This document shows, piece by piece, positions 54,340-64,000 of a stretch of 64,000 bases of DNA. Position 1 is the first letter of the stretch, and every line of letters starts with the position of its first letter. Under the pieces are notes generated by a model. The model was not told the DNA's origin and made no database searches. It saw only the letters and a list, made by a program, of their open reading frames with translations. Source of the stretch: Mytilus californianus (Eukaryota; Mollusca; Bivalvia; Mytilida; Mytilidae); the NCBI RefSeq assembly GCF_021869535.1, contig NW_026262734.1, forward strand, positions 105,807,088-105,871,087, read 5' to 3'. Both the position numbers and the translations under genes were made by a program.

Positions 54340-54530
54340 ACCGAATGCCAAGAAAAATAAAAAAAAAGATGGAAGTCCAAAAAACCTGACAAAATCAAAA
54401 GCTCGATTATATCAAGCAACGGAAAAATGGAAAGCAAATGTCAAATACTTAACTTGGTGAGGCATTTTCCGAAGAAAAGCAGACTGGTTGTATAGCTATC
54501 TAAACCTCCCTCTTGTATGACAGTTTTTTT
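54340..54530 (-). mobile_element. Family B 3' tail fragment
   Basis: ACACCGAATGCCAAGAAAAA, then GACAAAATCAAAAGCTCG, TACTTAACTTGGTGAGGCAT and CCCTCTTGTATGACAG, read in reverse. It directly abuts a family A tail in the same orientation. Confidence 0.65.
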
Positions 54531-54534
54531 TTTA

Positions 54535-54712
54535 CAAAAGCCAAGCGATACTAGAGGGACATTCAAACTCATAAGTCGAAAATAAACTGACAAAGCCATG
54601 GCTAAAAAAGAAAAAGACAAACAATAGTACACAAAACACCACATAGAAGACTGAGCAACACGACCCCACCAAAAACTAGGGTATGATCTCAAGTGCTCCG
54701 GAAGGGTAATAT
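54535..54712 (-). mobile_element. Family A 3' tail fragment
   Basis: GATACTAGAGGGACATTCAA, CTCATAAGTCGAAAATAAAC, AAGCCATGGCTAAAAAAG, and CTCAAGTGCTCCGGAAGGGT. Confidence 0.75.
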
Positions 54713-54750
54713 ATGTTTATAGTTTTGTTGTTTTGACAAAACATATGATC

Positions 54751-55105
54751 GTATTCGTCATCTTCGTATTTATCTTTTATCTGCTTTAAGGTGGTACATA
54801 ACACTTCAGGGAGATAACAGCTGAACGTTTTAATCACGTTATATTGTTAAGGAAAAATTAAGCTTCTCAATGATCAAAATTAGTGTTTGTCAAACTGCTA
54901 TAGATTCAATGACATTTATCCGATAGAGTGTGTTGTTCCAATTTTTGAAATTTTTATATTTTGTACCAAACACCTTGACTAAATCTAATTTGGCTCGTTA
55001 AATTTTTATAAAGTTTGACAAAATACTTACTTTGACTCTTTGACAAAAGTATAAAAATGTACCACCTTTATGCAGATAAAAGATAAATACGAAGATGACG
55101 AATAC
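54751..55105. mobile_element. MITE with 49-bp terminal inverted repeats
   Basis: 54751-54799 and 55057-55105 are inverted copies with only two differences (GTATTCGTCATCTTCGTATT at the outer end, AAGGTGGTACAT inside). The inside is about 257 bp, AT-rich and non-coding. TA next to TTCGTC at both ends could be a Tc1/mariner-type TA duplication (inference). Confidence 0.75.
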
Positions 55106-55144
55106 ATTTCATTTATATTACATTATCAATAAAGGCAACAATAG

Positions 55145-55440
55145 TATACTACTGTTCAAATGTCATAAATCGATTGAGAGAAAACAAATCCGGGTTACAA
55201 ACTAAAACCAAGGGAAACACATCAACTATAAGAGGAAAACAACGGAACAACAGGAACACTGAAGTACAACAAAAAAAAAAACGCCCACATGCATAGAAAC
55301 GAACTATTTGATAACAACTGCCATATTCCTGACTTGGTACAGGACATTTTAAGAAAAAATGGTGGATTGAACTGGTTTTATGGCTAGCCAAACCTCCCGC
55401 TTATATGGCAATGTTAAAAAATGTCGCTAAAATGACAACA
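55145..55440 (-). mobile_element. Retroelement 3' tail related to family B
   Basis: AACTGCCATATTCCTGACTT, GGTACAGGACATTTTAAG, AAAAATGGTGGATTGAACTG and GCTAGCCAAACCTCCCGCTT follow the order of the family B tail but are clearly diverged, suggesting a sister family. Confidence 0.6.
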
Positions 55441-55699
55441 CTATGTGACAGAAATACTGCACAAACACACGCAAGAACACTCATTACAGAGAAACGCACA
55501 AACAAATAATATGATAGTGGACACAACCAAAATGCAAACCGCAGAACAACAACGAACATCTTTCATCAACGACAGAAAGCACAGGACAACACAAACAGTG
55601 ACGCACTTATGTAACGAATATGTAATCTTGAACTTTATACAATTATTTTCACAATACCAGACCAAACAATTATCATGACAATGACGGTATTGAAAAGGC

Positions 55700-56550
55700 T
55701 ATTTTATAATTATTTGGACTACAAACGATAAGACATAACACATTATCGAACTGAAACCACAACAGAAACATCAAAAATAAATACAAGAATGTTGGGTGTA
55801 TGAATGTTGGATACATTAAAAGAAAGAGAACAAACAGATATAAGCAACACCGGTCAAACTATAGAAAGTATTTGAGGAAAATGCAAAAAAAATAATCATT
55901 ATAATTTTTTGCGGAAATGACCATATGATGTGACATTAAAGCAAAATACTATAATTATCTAAAAGCAATCAATACTAAAGATAAAACAGAAGGGAAAAGA
56001 CTATAGAAACAAAATATTTATTATAAACTATGAAATTGACAGTAAGTAAAAACAATCTTGAAGACATTGAGACCTAAAGATGATTAAGATGAAAATGTGG
56101 TGAATTTTTATTACAACATAATTGAAATCGAAAAATTGTTTTAACGAACAAACAACTAAGGTTAGTTTATAGCAGCATCACACAGACCATTTGTAAGCGC
56201 TTTTTGGATCTATCGGACATCTACTTCCTACTTTCTGAAATTTTGAATAATGTGTGGGTTTATGCTCAGCATGACATTGCGTGCGTTTTTGTAAAACAAT
56301 TTTTTTTTCAGTATGACTAACAAAACAAATATGATTTGTTTATAAAACAATCAATTGTTCATGTTATTGTTATTTGTGTTCGTTATAGTTGTATTTTTTT
56401 TTAAAGAATACTCTTTATTGTTTTTAATCATAACAGTGCTTCGTATTGGTCCGATGTAGAGAGTCATTATATTTGTAGCTTATTACAGTGGTTCTTTTAT
56501 TTGACAGTTTAAGACATTTGTAAATGCCAGTGGTAACACGATTTTTTCAT
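55700..56550. other. Upstream region of the receptor gene
   Basis: AT-rich with no recognised repeat. A long T/G tract ending TTTTGTTTTGTTTCAG (to 56572) looks like a splice acceptor for the 5' leader of the next gene. Confidence 0.4.
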
Positions 56551-56644
56551 TATTTTGTTTTGTTTTGTTTCAGACAGTGACTATTTCTAAAGATGCACTT
56601 ACCTGGAACCAAAAAGCTTTGAAGAAGAAAGTCTTCTTTTGAAG

Positions 56645-57787
56645 ATGTCAACGGTTCAATTTAATTCAACTGTTAACACGTTAGCAAACATAACATTGAA
56701 TTTAGCTGGAAACAGAACAGGAGTTTTTGTAATCGCCATAATAGAAGCTGTCATTATAATTCTACTAAACTTTTTATTACTTGGATTATGTATAAAAGTA
56801 CCAATACAAAATCGGAATCAGCTGCACATAATTTATACTTTTCTTGCAGCATCTGATCTGATAAATGGAATTTATCTTCTGCCAATTTCTGCTACATTCT
56901 TCTGTGTCCACACCAACATATTTAGATACTACTACGTTTGTTTATCTATAATGACAATGAATTCAGTTGGAACTTTAACCACTGGATACTTGCTGTTGTT
57001 ACTGACGGCGATTAAATGTTTTTCGATCGTCTATCCTCTTAAAAGTCTGCGGTACATTACGCGTAGAGCTGCAATTTGTCTATCGGCTGCAATTTATATT
57101 TTTTCCTATGCCATCATCATAATTCCAACAATAGTTTGGGGCAGCAGAACAGTTACTTTTATGCTCGAGGAAGAGTGCGATATCAAAATGGCATATCGCG
57201 ATAATCACAAACAATTTTTAACTTTAGCATATGCACTAAGTGGAGGTTTTGTAGCGGGAGTTTTGGTGTTAAATTCGATTATTTTAATAAAGATTGCAAA
57301 ACGGACCAGGATTGGAGTTCAGGAAAACAGCAATGAAACAGATATCACATCAGTTGGGTTCCGCCAGTCCCATAAACCGTCTGAAGAAAACCGAACAATT
57401 CGAATAAATGAAGTTCCAAATACGACGGACTTAACTGGAAGAAATTCACTGAATAATCGTTCGGGAAAGCCATCAGCTACGAAAGCATGTTGGCAGAAAG
57501 AAGCTCGTAAATATGATTTTAGGAAATCTAAGAATTTTAAGGCATATTTGACGGTCCTAATGCATGTAGGAATCCATTTGTTAAACGGATTTCCTTTTTT
57601 CATAATTTCAACTAACAAGAACCTGAAAGTTACCTATTACGATAATGACAGAAATGTTAGATTTGGATGTAATTTACTCTTGTTTCTGACATCGCTTACA
57701 AATCCTATTCTGACAATACTCAGAGTTCCGGGGTTCAACAAAACTCTGCGACAAATACTCAGTAAAATCTTTAGGACAAAAAAGTAG
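56645..57787 (+). CDS. Orphan seven-transmembrane receptor (class A-like GPCR)
   Basis: I choose ATG 56645 (MSTVQFNSTV), giving 380 residues; the frame is open two codons further only through a TTG. The N-terminus has three N-glycosylation sequons (NST, NIT, NRT). Seven hydrophobic spans follow: VFVIAIIEAVIIILLNFLLL, LHIIYTFLAASDLINGIYLL, the TTGYLLLLLTAIKCF span, AAICLSAAIYIFSYAIIII, FVAGVLVLNSIILI, FKAYLTVLMHVGIHLLNGF and FGCNLLLFLTSLTNPILTI. The TM1 Asn, TM2 Asp and TM7 NP are present. The DRY box is replaced by IKC and NPxxY by NPILT. Loop 3 is long and basic. A paired Cys exists before TM3 (YYVCL) and in loop 2 (EEECD). It is likely a plasma-membrane receptor; ligand and G protein are unknown. 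One coding exon, with an acceptor (TTTCAG, 56572) in the 5' leader. Confidence 0.85.
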   Translation: MSTVQFNSTVNTLANITLNLAGNRTGVFVIAIIEAVIIILLNFLLLGLCIKVPIQNRNQLHIIYTFLAASDLINGIYLLPISATFFCVHTNIFRYYYVCLSIMTMNSVGTLTTGYLLLLLTAIKCFSIVYPLKSLRYITRRAAICLSAAIYIFSYAIIIIPTIVWGSRTVTFMLEEECDIKMAYRDNHKQFLTLAYALSGGFVAGVLVLNSIILIKIAKRTRIGVQENSNETDITSVGFRQSHKPSEENRTIRINEVPNTTDLTGRNSLNNRSGKPSATKACWQKEARKYDFRKSKNFKAYLTVLMHVGIHLLNGFPFFIISTNKNLKVTYYDNDRNVRFGCNLLLFLTSLTNPILTILRVPGFNKTLRQILSKIFRTKK

Positions 57788-57801
57788 TTTATACAATATT
57801 A

Positions 57802-57839
57802 TTTTCGTTTTTGAGAATTAGTATTCTCAAAAACGAAAA
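57802..57839 (+). other. Perfect hairpin in the receptor 3' UTR
   Basis: TTTTCGTTTTTGAGAAT, loop TAGT, then the exact reverse complement to 57839. It begins 15 bases after the stop codon. The 17-bp perfect stem with a 4-base loop could be an RNA stability or processing element, or a tiny fold-back insertion. Confidence 0.8.
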
Positions 57840-57844
57840 GGATG

Positions 57845-58475
57845 ACATGATGACATTTTTAATTTACGAGGACTTCATTCGATTTCTGTTTCGTATGACT
57901 CTTCTTGCCGATGGACCTGTTATGTTTCAGAAATATAATTATTAAGTTTAACAAATTGTTATCTGTCTGTTCATCCATAAATATATACCCGAGCGATAAT
58001 TTTATAATTCGAAACTACTGTTTAGCACCCCTGGTCATTGTCCTGAATAGATTTAATTGCTTGTCTTGAATATGGCTGTATATATATTGTAGTTATAAAG
58101 CTCTAGCAAGTCTCTGTATTGAAAGTGGCATAAATGTATTAACAACCTATACCTGACAGAATATTACCCGTCTGAATTACATACTGCATTGTCTTTATAT
58201 TTATCCCACTCTGCATTATGATTTAACGTTTGAACACACCTAATGTTATTCGGCAATTATAAATGTTGAAGCTGCTGTTTATTTTATTTCAAGACATTTA
58301 ATGCTTTAATTTTTGGATACTCGTTACTTGTTCATGTTGTGATATCACTGATAATTGCAGATTCATTGTTTTGGTTTACCGAAGTAGTAATTAGTGACTG
58401 TAGTTGTTTCCTGTCTGCAATAATTGTTTTTCGATTAATGGTATTATCTTATTATTAGTTTTGGGTTTGGCCGTT
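57845..58475. other. No gene seen (receptor 3' flank)
   Basis: AT-rich; no polyadenylation signal chosen with confidence. Confidence 0.35.
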
Positions 58476-58484
58476 CCTGACGAA

Positions 58485-59060
58485 GCTAAATCTAGAAAAG
58501 CGCTTAGGACCATTAAATTCTTAAAGTCTTATTTTCATATTAAAAAAGACAGTTGGTTTATCTTTTGAAATGTTTAACATTTTGTTATCTCTTCGAATTT
58601 CGTCTATAATATGTTATTAAATGATATTCGTTTTTTGCAAATTGTTAAAGGCAGTGCGGTCATCAGTAGTTGTTTTAAACATCTTCGTCCTTTGATATTT
58701 ATTGAATTGCTGTCTCATCGGCAATCATACTAAATATATCAAAATTAAATGATCAGTTTGTCAATTAAATCATATCATTTAATATTGTGTCCGTAATCTT
58801 CAAAAAAGTGTTAATTCATAAACGCTTATCTGATCTGGTCAAATTGTTAATAAAATTACATCTGATAATGTGTTTATAAATTTGTCAAAATTATTGTTAT
58901 ATGTACATTCGTATTATCTGGTCCGTTTGTTAATTCAGTTGGCATGTTGTATAATATTCCTGTACATACAACATGTACAAAACCACCTTTTGATTTTACA
59001 GATGCCGGTAGAGCGTTTTTGATGAAGGTAAATCCAGAAAAGCGCTTCGGACGCGTGAAA
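58485..59060 (+). repeat. Short dispersed repeat G, two copies
   Basis: 58478-58525 (TGACGAAGCTAAATCTAGAA, AAGCGCTTAGGACC) and 59021-59060 (TGATGAAGGTAAATCCAGAA, AAGCGCTTCGGACGC) are diverged copies of one motif. The rest of the interval is unremarkable, apart from a family C tail end at 58695-58745. Confidence 0.45.
58695..58745 (+). mobile_element. Family C tail terminal fragment (diverged)
   Basis: GAATTGCTGTCTCATCGGCA and ATCATACTAAATAT. Confidence 0.45.
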
Positions 59061-59064
59061 TTAT

Positions 59065-59520
59065 ATAACGTGTTGTTTTCATTTTTAGGGCAACATTTGG
59101 TGTTACGTTTCTTTCTTACAAATACACTAAAAAGTATGTGTTGTATTTTAACTCATTGGTCCTACCTTTTTGTAAATAATTTTTGATATGAGAAGTAGAG
59201 AAATATATCCGTATTAGTACTCCTATGACACTGTATTCTTTTGTTTCATGCATCTAATAGGTTACATGTCTGTCAAGTATAAAGTTAGAACTTCCACCTT
59301 TTAACAAAATATTGAACAATCGAACTTATTTCTGAATTGTTCTGAACTGAAAAAACAACAATTTGATTGTCACATGTAAAGTTTCATAAAATGTATAAAT
59401 GTACGACCTTTTTGTTGTTATATTTTTGTGAGCGCAGACACAAGATTAGTATTTTAATCAGGTTGATAAAGTCCTAACCCATATTTGAATAAAAAACATG
59501 TGTCCGATTTGTGTTTCCAA
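59065..59520. other. No gene seen
   Basis: AT-rich sequence. Confidence 0.35.
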
Positions 59521-59522
59521 GT

Positions 59523-59945
59523 GAGGCTATTAAACCAAGAGTTCCAAATGATGAAGTTTTACGGACGCCATCACAAGTTGGTTGACTGTTATGGAATATC
59601 CGTTTCACAGATGATATCGGACATGTTTATAATGTCGTATCCCGTCCCCTTTTCACGAATGTGATCTACCGAATTAGACTTATTTCCGGGTTTGTAATAA
59701 CATGAGCAACACGAAGGGTGCCACATGTGGAGCAGGATCTGCTTACGCTTCCGGAGCACCTGAGATAACCCCCAGTTTGAGTTAGGGTTCGTGTTGCTCA
59801 GTCTTTAGTTTTCTATGTTGTGCATTTTGTGTACTATTGTTTGTCTGTTGTTTTTGTTTTGTTTTTTAGCCATGGCGTTGTCAGTTTATTTTCGACCTAT
59901 GAGTTTGAATGTCCCTCTCTTATCTTGCGCCTCTCCTTTTCAATA
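59523..59945 (+). mobile_element. Family A 3' copy
   Basis: AGGCTATTAAACCAAGAGTT, a short deletion, then TTTTACGGACGCCATCAC (coding end), GGTGCCACATGTGGAGCAGG and GCCATGGCGTTGTCAGTTTA, ending near CTTGCGCCTCTCC. The coding end is shortened (QEFQMMK joined to FYGRHHKLV). Confidence 0.75.
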
Positions 59946-59949
59946 CCGA

Positions 59950-61760
59950 TAGCCGTTAATGGAGTAAGGGATTATCATTATCTTACAAACTTAGAATATT
60001 GTAAAGTGCGCAAGGCTCAAATGATCTCTTGATTGGTTTTATTCAAGAATTAGTTTCATTGTCAGTGTAAATTAAATGTTTATAATTGAAGCATGACTTC
60101 ATTTTGCAGTTTTTCATTTATGGGTTAGTTTTAGTGATGTAAGGGCTTTCTTATAATTTGGGAAATATTTAAAAAAATGCGTTGTGGACTTTAGGTGACA
60201 CAACAGTAGAAAGAAAAGGTAGGAATTGTATATGTTTCCTGATTGTGAGTATGAATGTAAATCATGTAATATTTTAGTGAGGAATTATCCCATTCTTTTA
60301 TTTACAGTTTAAATCAATAAATACATTTGAGTTACAACTAATTTTATTTCACAGCCAATATTTTGGTCTGGATTTTTAAATCAAATACTATTCCATTATG
60401 TCCGGGAAATGTTCCAAAACAATGTCTTTAAAAAGTTTTAAATATATTCAAAACCTAAATTGAATTCCTGTTGGTTTTTATTTTTATTTTATCGGAATAT
60501 TGGAAATAACTATTCTTTCCAAACACTGGTTCAGTAATCAGTTTTGGAAAACTAAAGATCTAGGTTATTCTTTATTTTAAAACATTATTTTTCCTTTTTT
60601 GCATTGCTTTGATTTTTTTTTAGTAATTTGAAGTTATTAAATATTTTCATAATAACATTAAAGGTACACATTTTACTGTACCAGTAAACTTCATCTTATT
60701 TTGATTTTTTGGTTTGTTTCACAATTTAACTTTTAGTCAGTTTCAATCACTGTGATAAATCGTTCTATCTTAAGAATGTGCTTAAGGGCAGTTGTAACTC
60801 ATTTATAGAATTGTTTTTTTGAACTGTAAATAGACACAATAATATGATAATCTTTTACTGAGAACATGATTTACATTCATTCTTCACAATTAAGAGACAT
60901 CAAATCCTACAATTTCATTGGTCGAGAGCACTTTGCTATATTCTAAAACCTTTTTAGAACATACTCACCCCTTCTCGTCCAATGAAAAATCAGTTTTTTC
61001 CTTCTAATTTTCATATTACATGGTTTTCCATGCACTAAAAAATTCTATGCATGAATGACTTTTCATTGTAGATTAATTATGAAAGTGAACTCTTAATAAC
61101 TACACTAATGAAGTGTACAATGCCCTGAGGCATTTTCCATAGGAAAACAGCTTACTGATTAAAGATGAATTAGAATAGAATTATAAAAAAACCAACATTT
61201 TGAATATTGCAAATGTTTATAATGGTACAAAAAATGAAATGGGGGCAAAGGTGTAGGTATAATAATCTTTAATACCAGACATAAGAGTCAATGTTTTTTT
61301 TTCAAAGAAAACAATGTCAGACTACTGATATATAAAGCAAAGGAACTTTTCGAAAAAAATCAATAAAAAGTAAGCATCTGATGTTGAATGATCGTAATTC
61401 TTAAATTTATTGAGTGAGTTTTACAATTACCAAAAAAAATACAAATTCCAAAAAGCTGATTTATATACAATTGCGTGCTTTTTATAACCAAGAAATTTAA
61501 GGTATATAAGTATTAAAATTTACCTGAAGCAGAAGAAAAACTCAATGTTTGAACAATTTATCCTTTTGTCCTCACAAAACTATGTCAGTGCTATTTCATT
61601 CCATCAATTGAAATGACCATTACATATGTTATCCATTCCTTTTGTTAATCAAGTTAACACTTCATTATCAAAAGTGAATTATAATTAAGGTTTGAATATT
61701 ACAATGGGAAAGGATAATTTTATCAGGTCACTCGTAGGTGTGAATATGTTCTAAATTGGT
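59950..61760. other. No gene seen
   Basis: Long AT-rich stretch without recognisable repeat families, splice-flanked coding phrases or ORFs above about 70 codons. Confidence 0.4.
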
Positions 61761-61763
61761 CAG

Positions 61764-61850
61764 ACAATACTTGGTCATATTTTATGATCATTTAAAACTC
61801 TCGGCTACGCCTTGGGCTTTAAATCTTCATAAAAAATGACCAAGTATTGT
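61764..61850. repeat. Fold-back hairpin
   Basis: ACAATACTTGGTCATATTTT at 61764 pairs with AAAATGACCAAGTATTGT ending 61850. The arms are about 33 bp around a GC-rich loop (CTCGGCTACGCCTTGGG). Confidence 0.65.
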
Positions 61851-62151
61851 TTAACCTATACTTATTAATGAGCTTAGATAACCACTTAATTATCTACACT
61901 CGATTAGATATACAGAACTGACAGTATAAGGAATATGATTCAGAAATCTCTTCATTATTGTTAAATAAATAAATTTGGTTTATTTACTGTCTTCGTATTG
62001 GTTTAAAGTATTACCTTTATTTTCAATGTTGTCAATTTTTATGGCGACATGCCCACTCTGGCGTTGTGTATTCATACGCCAACATGTGTGTACGTTGTTA
62101 TAGTTAATATAAATAATATAAAAAGCTCTTTGAGCCTTATTTTTGTAGAAA

Positions 62152-62257
62152 TTTATTTATAATGAATGACAATAATTTATTTTGAATTTATTGAACCCAA
62201 AAATTAATTTTATGGTTCAATAAATTCAAAATAAATAATAGCCATTCATTAAATAAA
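62152..62257. repeat. Long AT-rich hairpin with about 45-bp arms
   Basis: The inner 27 bp pair perfectly (TTTATTTTGAATTTATTGAACC against GGTTCAATAAATTCAAAATA). Pairing continues with small gaps through AATGAATG / CATTCATT. The loop is about 16 bp (CAAAAATTAATTTTAT). Confidence 0.75.
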
Positions 62258-62259
62258 GA

Positions 62260-62540
62260 ATACTCGAACTGTGTTTCCAGTAAAAGATACCGATTCTGAA
62301 ATAAAAACAGTTTAAAATCCACTTCTCGTGTTACACTTTTTATATTATACAAATATGTCATGATATGCATTGAAACATATGAGATGGGCATAAATTCAAA
62401 GTAGCAACGTTCTATTTTATCATGAACTACATGATATGGTCGATATTAATCAAATAAAAAAAAATTCTCGTTTCGTAAATATCATCGCAAACAAAGAAAT
62501 TGAAAAAGGGAAAGTCGTACCACAGATTCAAATTTTGTCC
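62260..62540. other. No gene seen
   Basis: AT-rich sequence; the minus ORF 62188-62391 overlaps the hairpin and looks accidental. Confidence 0.35.
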
Positions 62541-62544
62541 ACAA

Positions 62545-62905
62545 GTTTAATTAGATATAAGAAGATGTGGTATGAGTGCCAATGAGACAACTCTCCATCC
62601 ATGTCACAACTTGTAAAAAGTAAACCATTATAGGTCAAAGTACGGCCTTCAACACGGAGCCTTGGCTCACACTGAACAACAAGCTATCAATGGCCCCAAA
62701 AAATACTAGTGTAAAACATATCAAACAGGAAAACAAACCGTCTAATCTAAGAAAAAACGAGGAACGAGATAAACTTATGAACCACATCAACAAACGACAA
62801 CCACTGAACAACAGGTTCCTGACTTAGGACAGGTGCAAACAAATGCAACAGGTTGAAACGTTTTAACAGGCGCCAACCGTCACCCTAACCTGAAACAGAA
62901 GTATA
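62545..62905 (-). mobile_element. Family C retroelement 3' tail, long copy
   Basis: TATAAGAAGATGTGGTATGA, CACGGAGCCTTGGCTCACAC, then ACAAACGACAACCACTGAAC and AGGTTCCTGACTTAGGACAG. Read on the minus strand it corresponds to 29650-30010. Confidence 0.75.
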
Positions 62906-62909
62906 ACAT

Positions 62910-63400
62910 TACAACAAAGAAAGAAACAATATAAAATATTAATTCGAATGGCTTAACTAGATCAAAAACTCCAAATATTAACTTTTAACTCATCCTAACC
63001 TTTCTGCTTCCAACTTTCAGTATGCAAATTTCGTTTTTAATATATATATAAAGACGCAGGTATATGTATATATCTGTATATTGTACCGTATTATATTGAA
63101 ATATGTGAAATCGACATATGAATATCATCCAATGGTTTCGTTGATGAATAGTGACAGATAATTTACTTCTTTAGGAGGAAACACGATAAAAAATTGCAAA
63201 AAGTACAAGGTAAGTATTTAAATTAATTCAATGTTTACATAGAAGTCAGAAAATAAGCCAATTTAAACTTAATGAAATTAAGTACGCAAAGGGTAAAATT
63301 ATGTATGACCGAATGACATGGATGAAAATAACTACAGATTAAATATATGGAGGCGTTGTTTGAGTGCCAAAAAAAGACAAATATTCACCGAAGACCACTA
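62910..63400. other. No gene seen
   Basis: AT-rich sequence. An AAG|GTAAGT donor-like site near 63210 has no supporting exon. Confidence 0.35.
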
Positions 63401-63404
63401 GAAA

Positions 63405-63910
63405 AGGATATAGAATATGGATATGTGGTATGAGTGTAAATGAAACAAAAAGGCAATATAGACTAAACGAACTAGATTGTGTAATAAGGAGATTTGTATG
63501 ACTGTTGATCCGACAAATCAACTAAAGACAAAAAAAAGGATATACACTACAGTATAAAATAAGGATGTTATGTGATAGTCTATGAGACAGCTATCTGCCA
63601 TAGACACAAAAAAAAGTATACAGAATGAGGAGATGTGGTATGATGATCAATTGGACAACGATCCTTCAAGACCAAAGGCAAGGATGCAAAAAACTACGGG
63701 TCACCGTATGACCATGCCAAATGATTTAAACCCAAACCGTATAGTATGATATACAAGGCCTCGAGATAAGAATTTGAAACATTTCAAAACAGAAAACCAT
63801 TGGCATGAACATACTAAAACAAAACCAACAGCGAAGGCAGACAGCAACCAACGACAACTACTAGTTAGCATGATCCTGATTTGGCAATAGACACATAAAG
63901 AATATGACTG
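63405..63910 (-). mobile_element. Family C tail fragments, at least two stacked
   Basis: Three starts are seen: ATATGTGGTATGAGTGTAAA (63420), then AAGGATGTTATGTGATAGTC and TATGAGACAGCTATCTGCC (63562), then GAGATGTGGTATGATGATCA (63630). The last continues to CAACCAACGACAACTACTAG and GATCCTGATTTGGCAATAGA. Repeated insertion of one tail next to another is the simplest reading. Confidence 0.6.
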
Positions 63911-64000
63911 GTTTTATATGCTTTATAGCTCTCAAAAACTCGTTAAAACAAATCGTTAAAATAAGTTGAAAAGAGCTTGACTTATCATATCAATACTTAA

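Noticed and set aside
54152-54460. 102-codon ORF with a hydrophobic N-terminus
   Set aside because: Its 3' half is the reverse of a family B tail (KSKARLYQATEKW is translated tail), and the 5' half has no motif.
57319-57618. Minus-strand ORF opposite the receptor
   Set aside because: Antisense shadow of the receptor coding sequence; no domain.

Overview
This window looks like nuclear DNA of a bivalve mollusc, most likely a mussel (Mytilidae). It is AT-rich and intron-containing, and most of it is transposable-element debris of kinds I associate with mussel genomes. There is no prokaryotic, viral or organellar gene organisation. Only three host loci stand out. (1) A minus-strand B-box/coiled-coil/beta-propeller protein (9171-11006, TRIM-like) is open from end to end except for one in-frame TAA. 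(2) A plus-strand gene has a long coiled-coil first exon (24924-26268) and two small exons 7.6 kb and 8.5 kb downstream (33894-34016, 34761-34936) that encode a death-like fold. The exon phases match and the joined frame is open to its stop (547 residues). (3) A plus-strand, single-coding-exon, divergent class A-like seven-transmembrane receptor (56645-57787) has a perfect 17-bp hairpin just after its stop.

The rest is layered mobile DNA. I see three Penelope-like retroelement families (RT with a fingers/palm core, no GIY-YIG domain visible), called A, B and C here. Family A has one near full-length but broken copy (12.66-14.75 kb, minus) and more than ten 3'-tail copies. Family B has one broken copy (40.53-42.36 kb, minus) and many tails. 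Family C has a broken C-terminal copy with its full tail inside the first intron of the death-domain gene (28.78-30.01 kb), plus many short tails. Most short spurious ORFs in the window fall in these tails. Other elements are a non-LTR RT remnant (5.1-5.7 kb), a PIF/Harbinger transposon with perfect terminal repeats and TAA target duplications (45217-47497), several MITEs, pearl-like elements with internal tandem repeats (17.1-18.0, 30.87-31.34, 37.95-38.98 kb), tRNA-derived SINE material (18.86 kb) and long fold-back hairpins.

Layout: 0-9 kb repeats, hAT-like MITEs, LINE remnant and A tails; 9.1-11 kb TRIM-like gene; 11-17 kb repeats and the main A copy; 17-24.8 kb repeats; 24.9-35.2 kb death-domain gene with element-filled introns; 35.6-39.5 kb fold-back and tandem repeats; 39.5-43.5 kb a cluster of A and B copies ending in a 57-bp tandem array; 45.0-48.3 kb nested DNA transposons; 48.8-55.7 kb tails and MITEs; 56.6-57.8 kb receptor; 58-64 kb mostly empty with some tails and hairpins.

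The three host genes do not form an obvious functional cluster, although B-box/NHL and death-domain proteins both belong to families often used in innate immune signalling. The strongest unusual signals are: a very small palindromic element with 7-bp target duplications (three copies, one with a natural empty site in the window); two satellite arrays born from adjacent segments of the same family A tail; and a three-level transposon nest at 45-48 kb.
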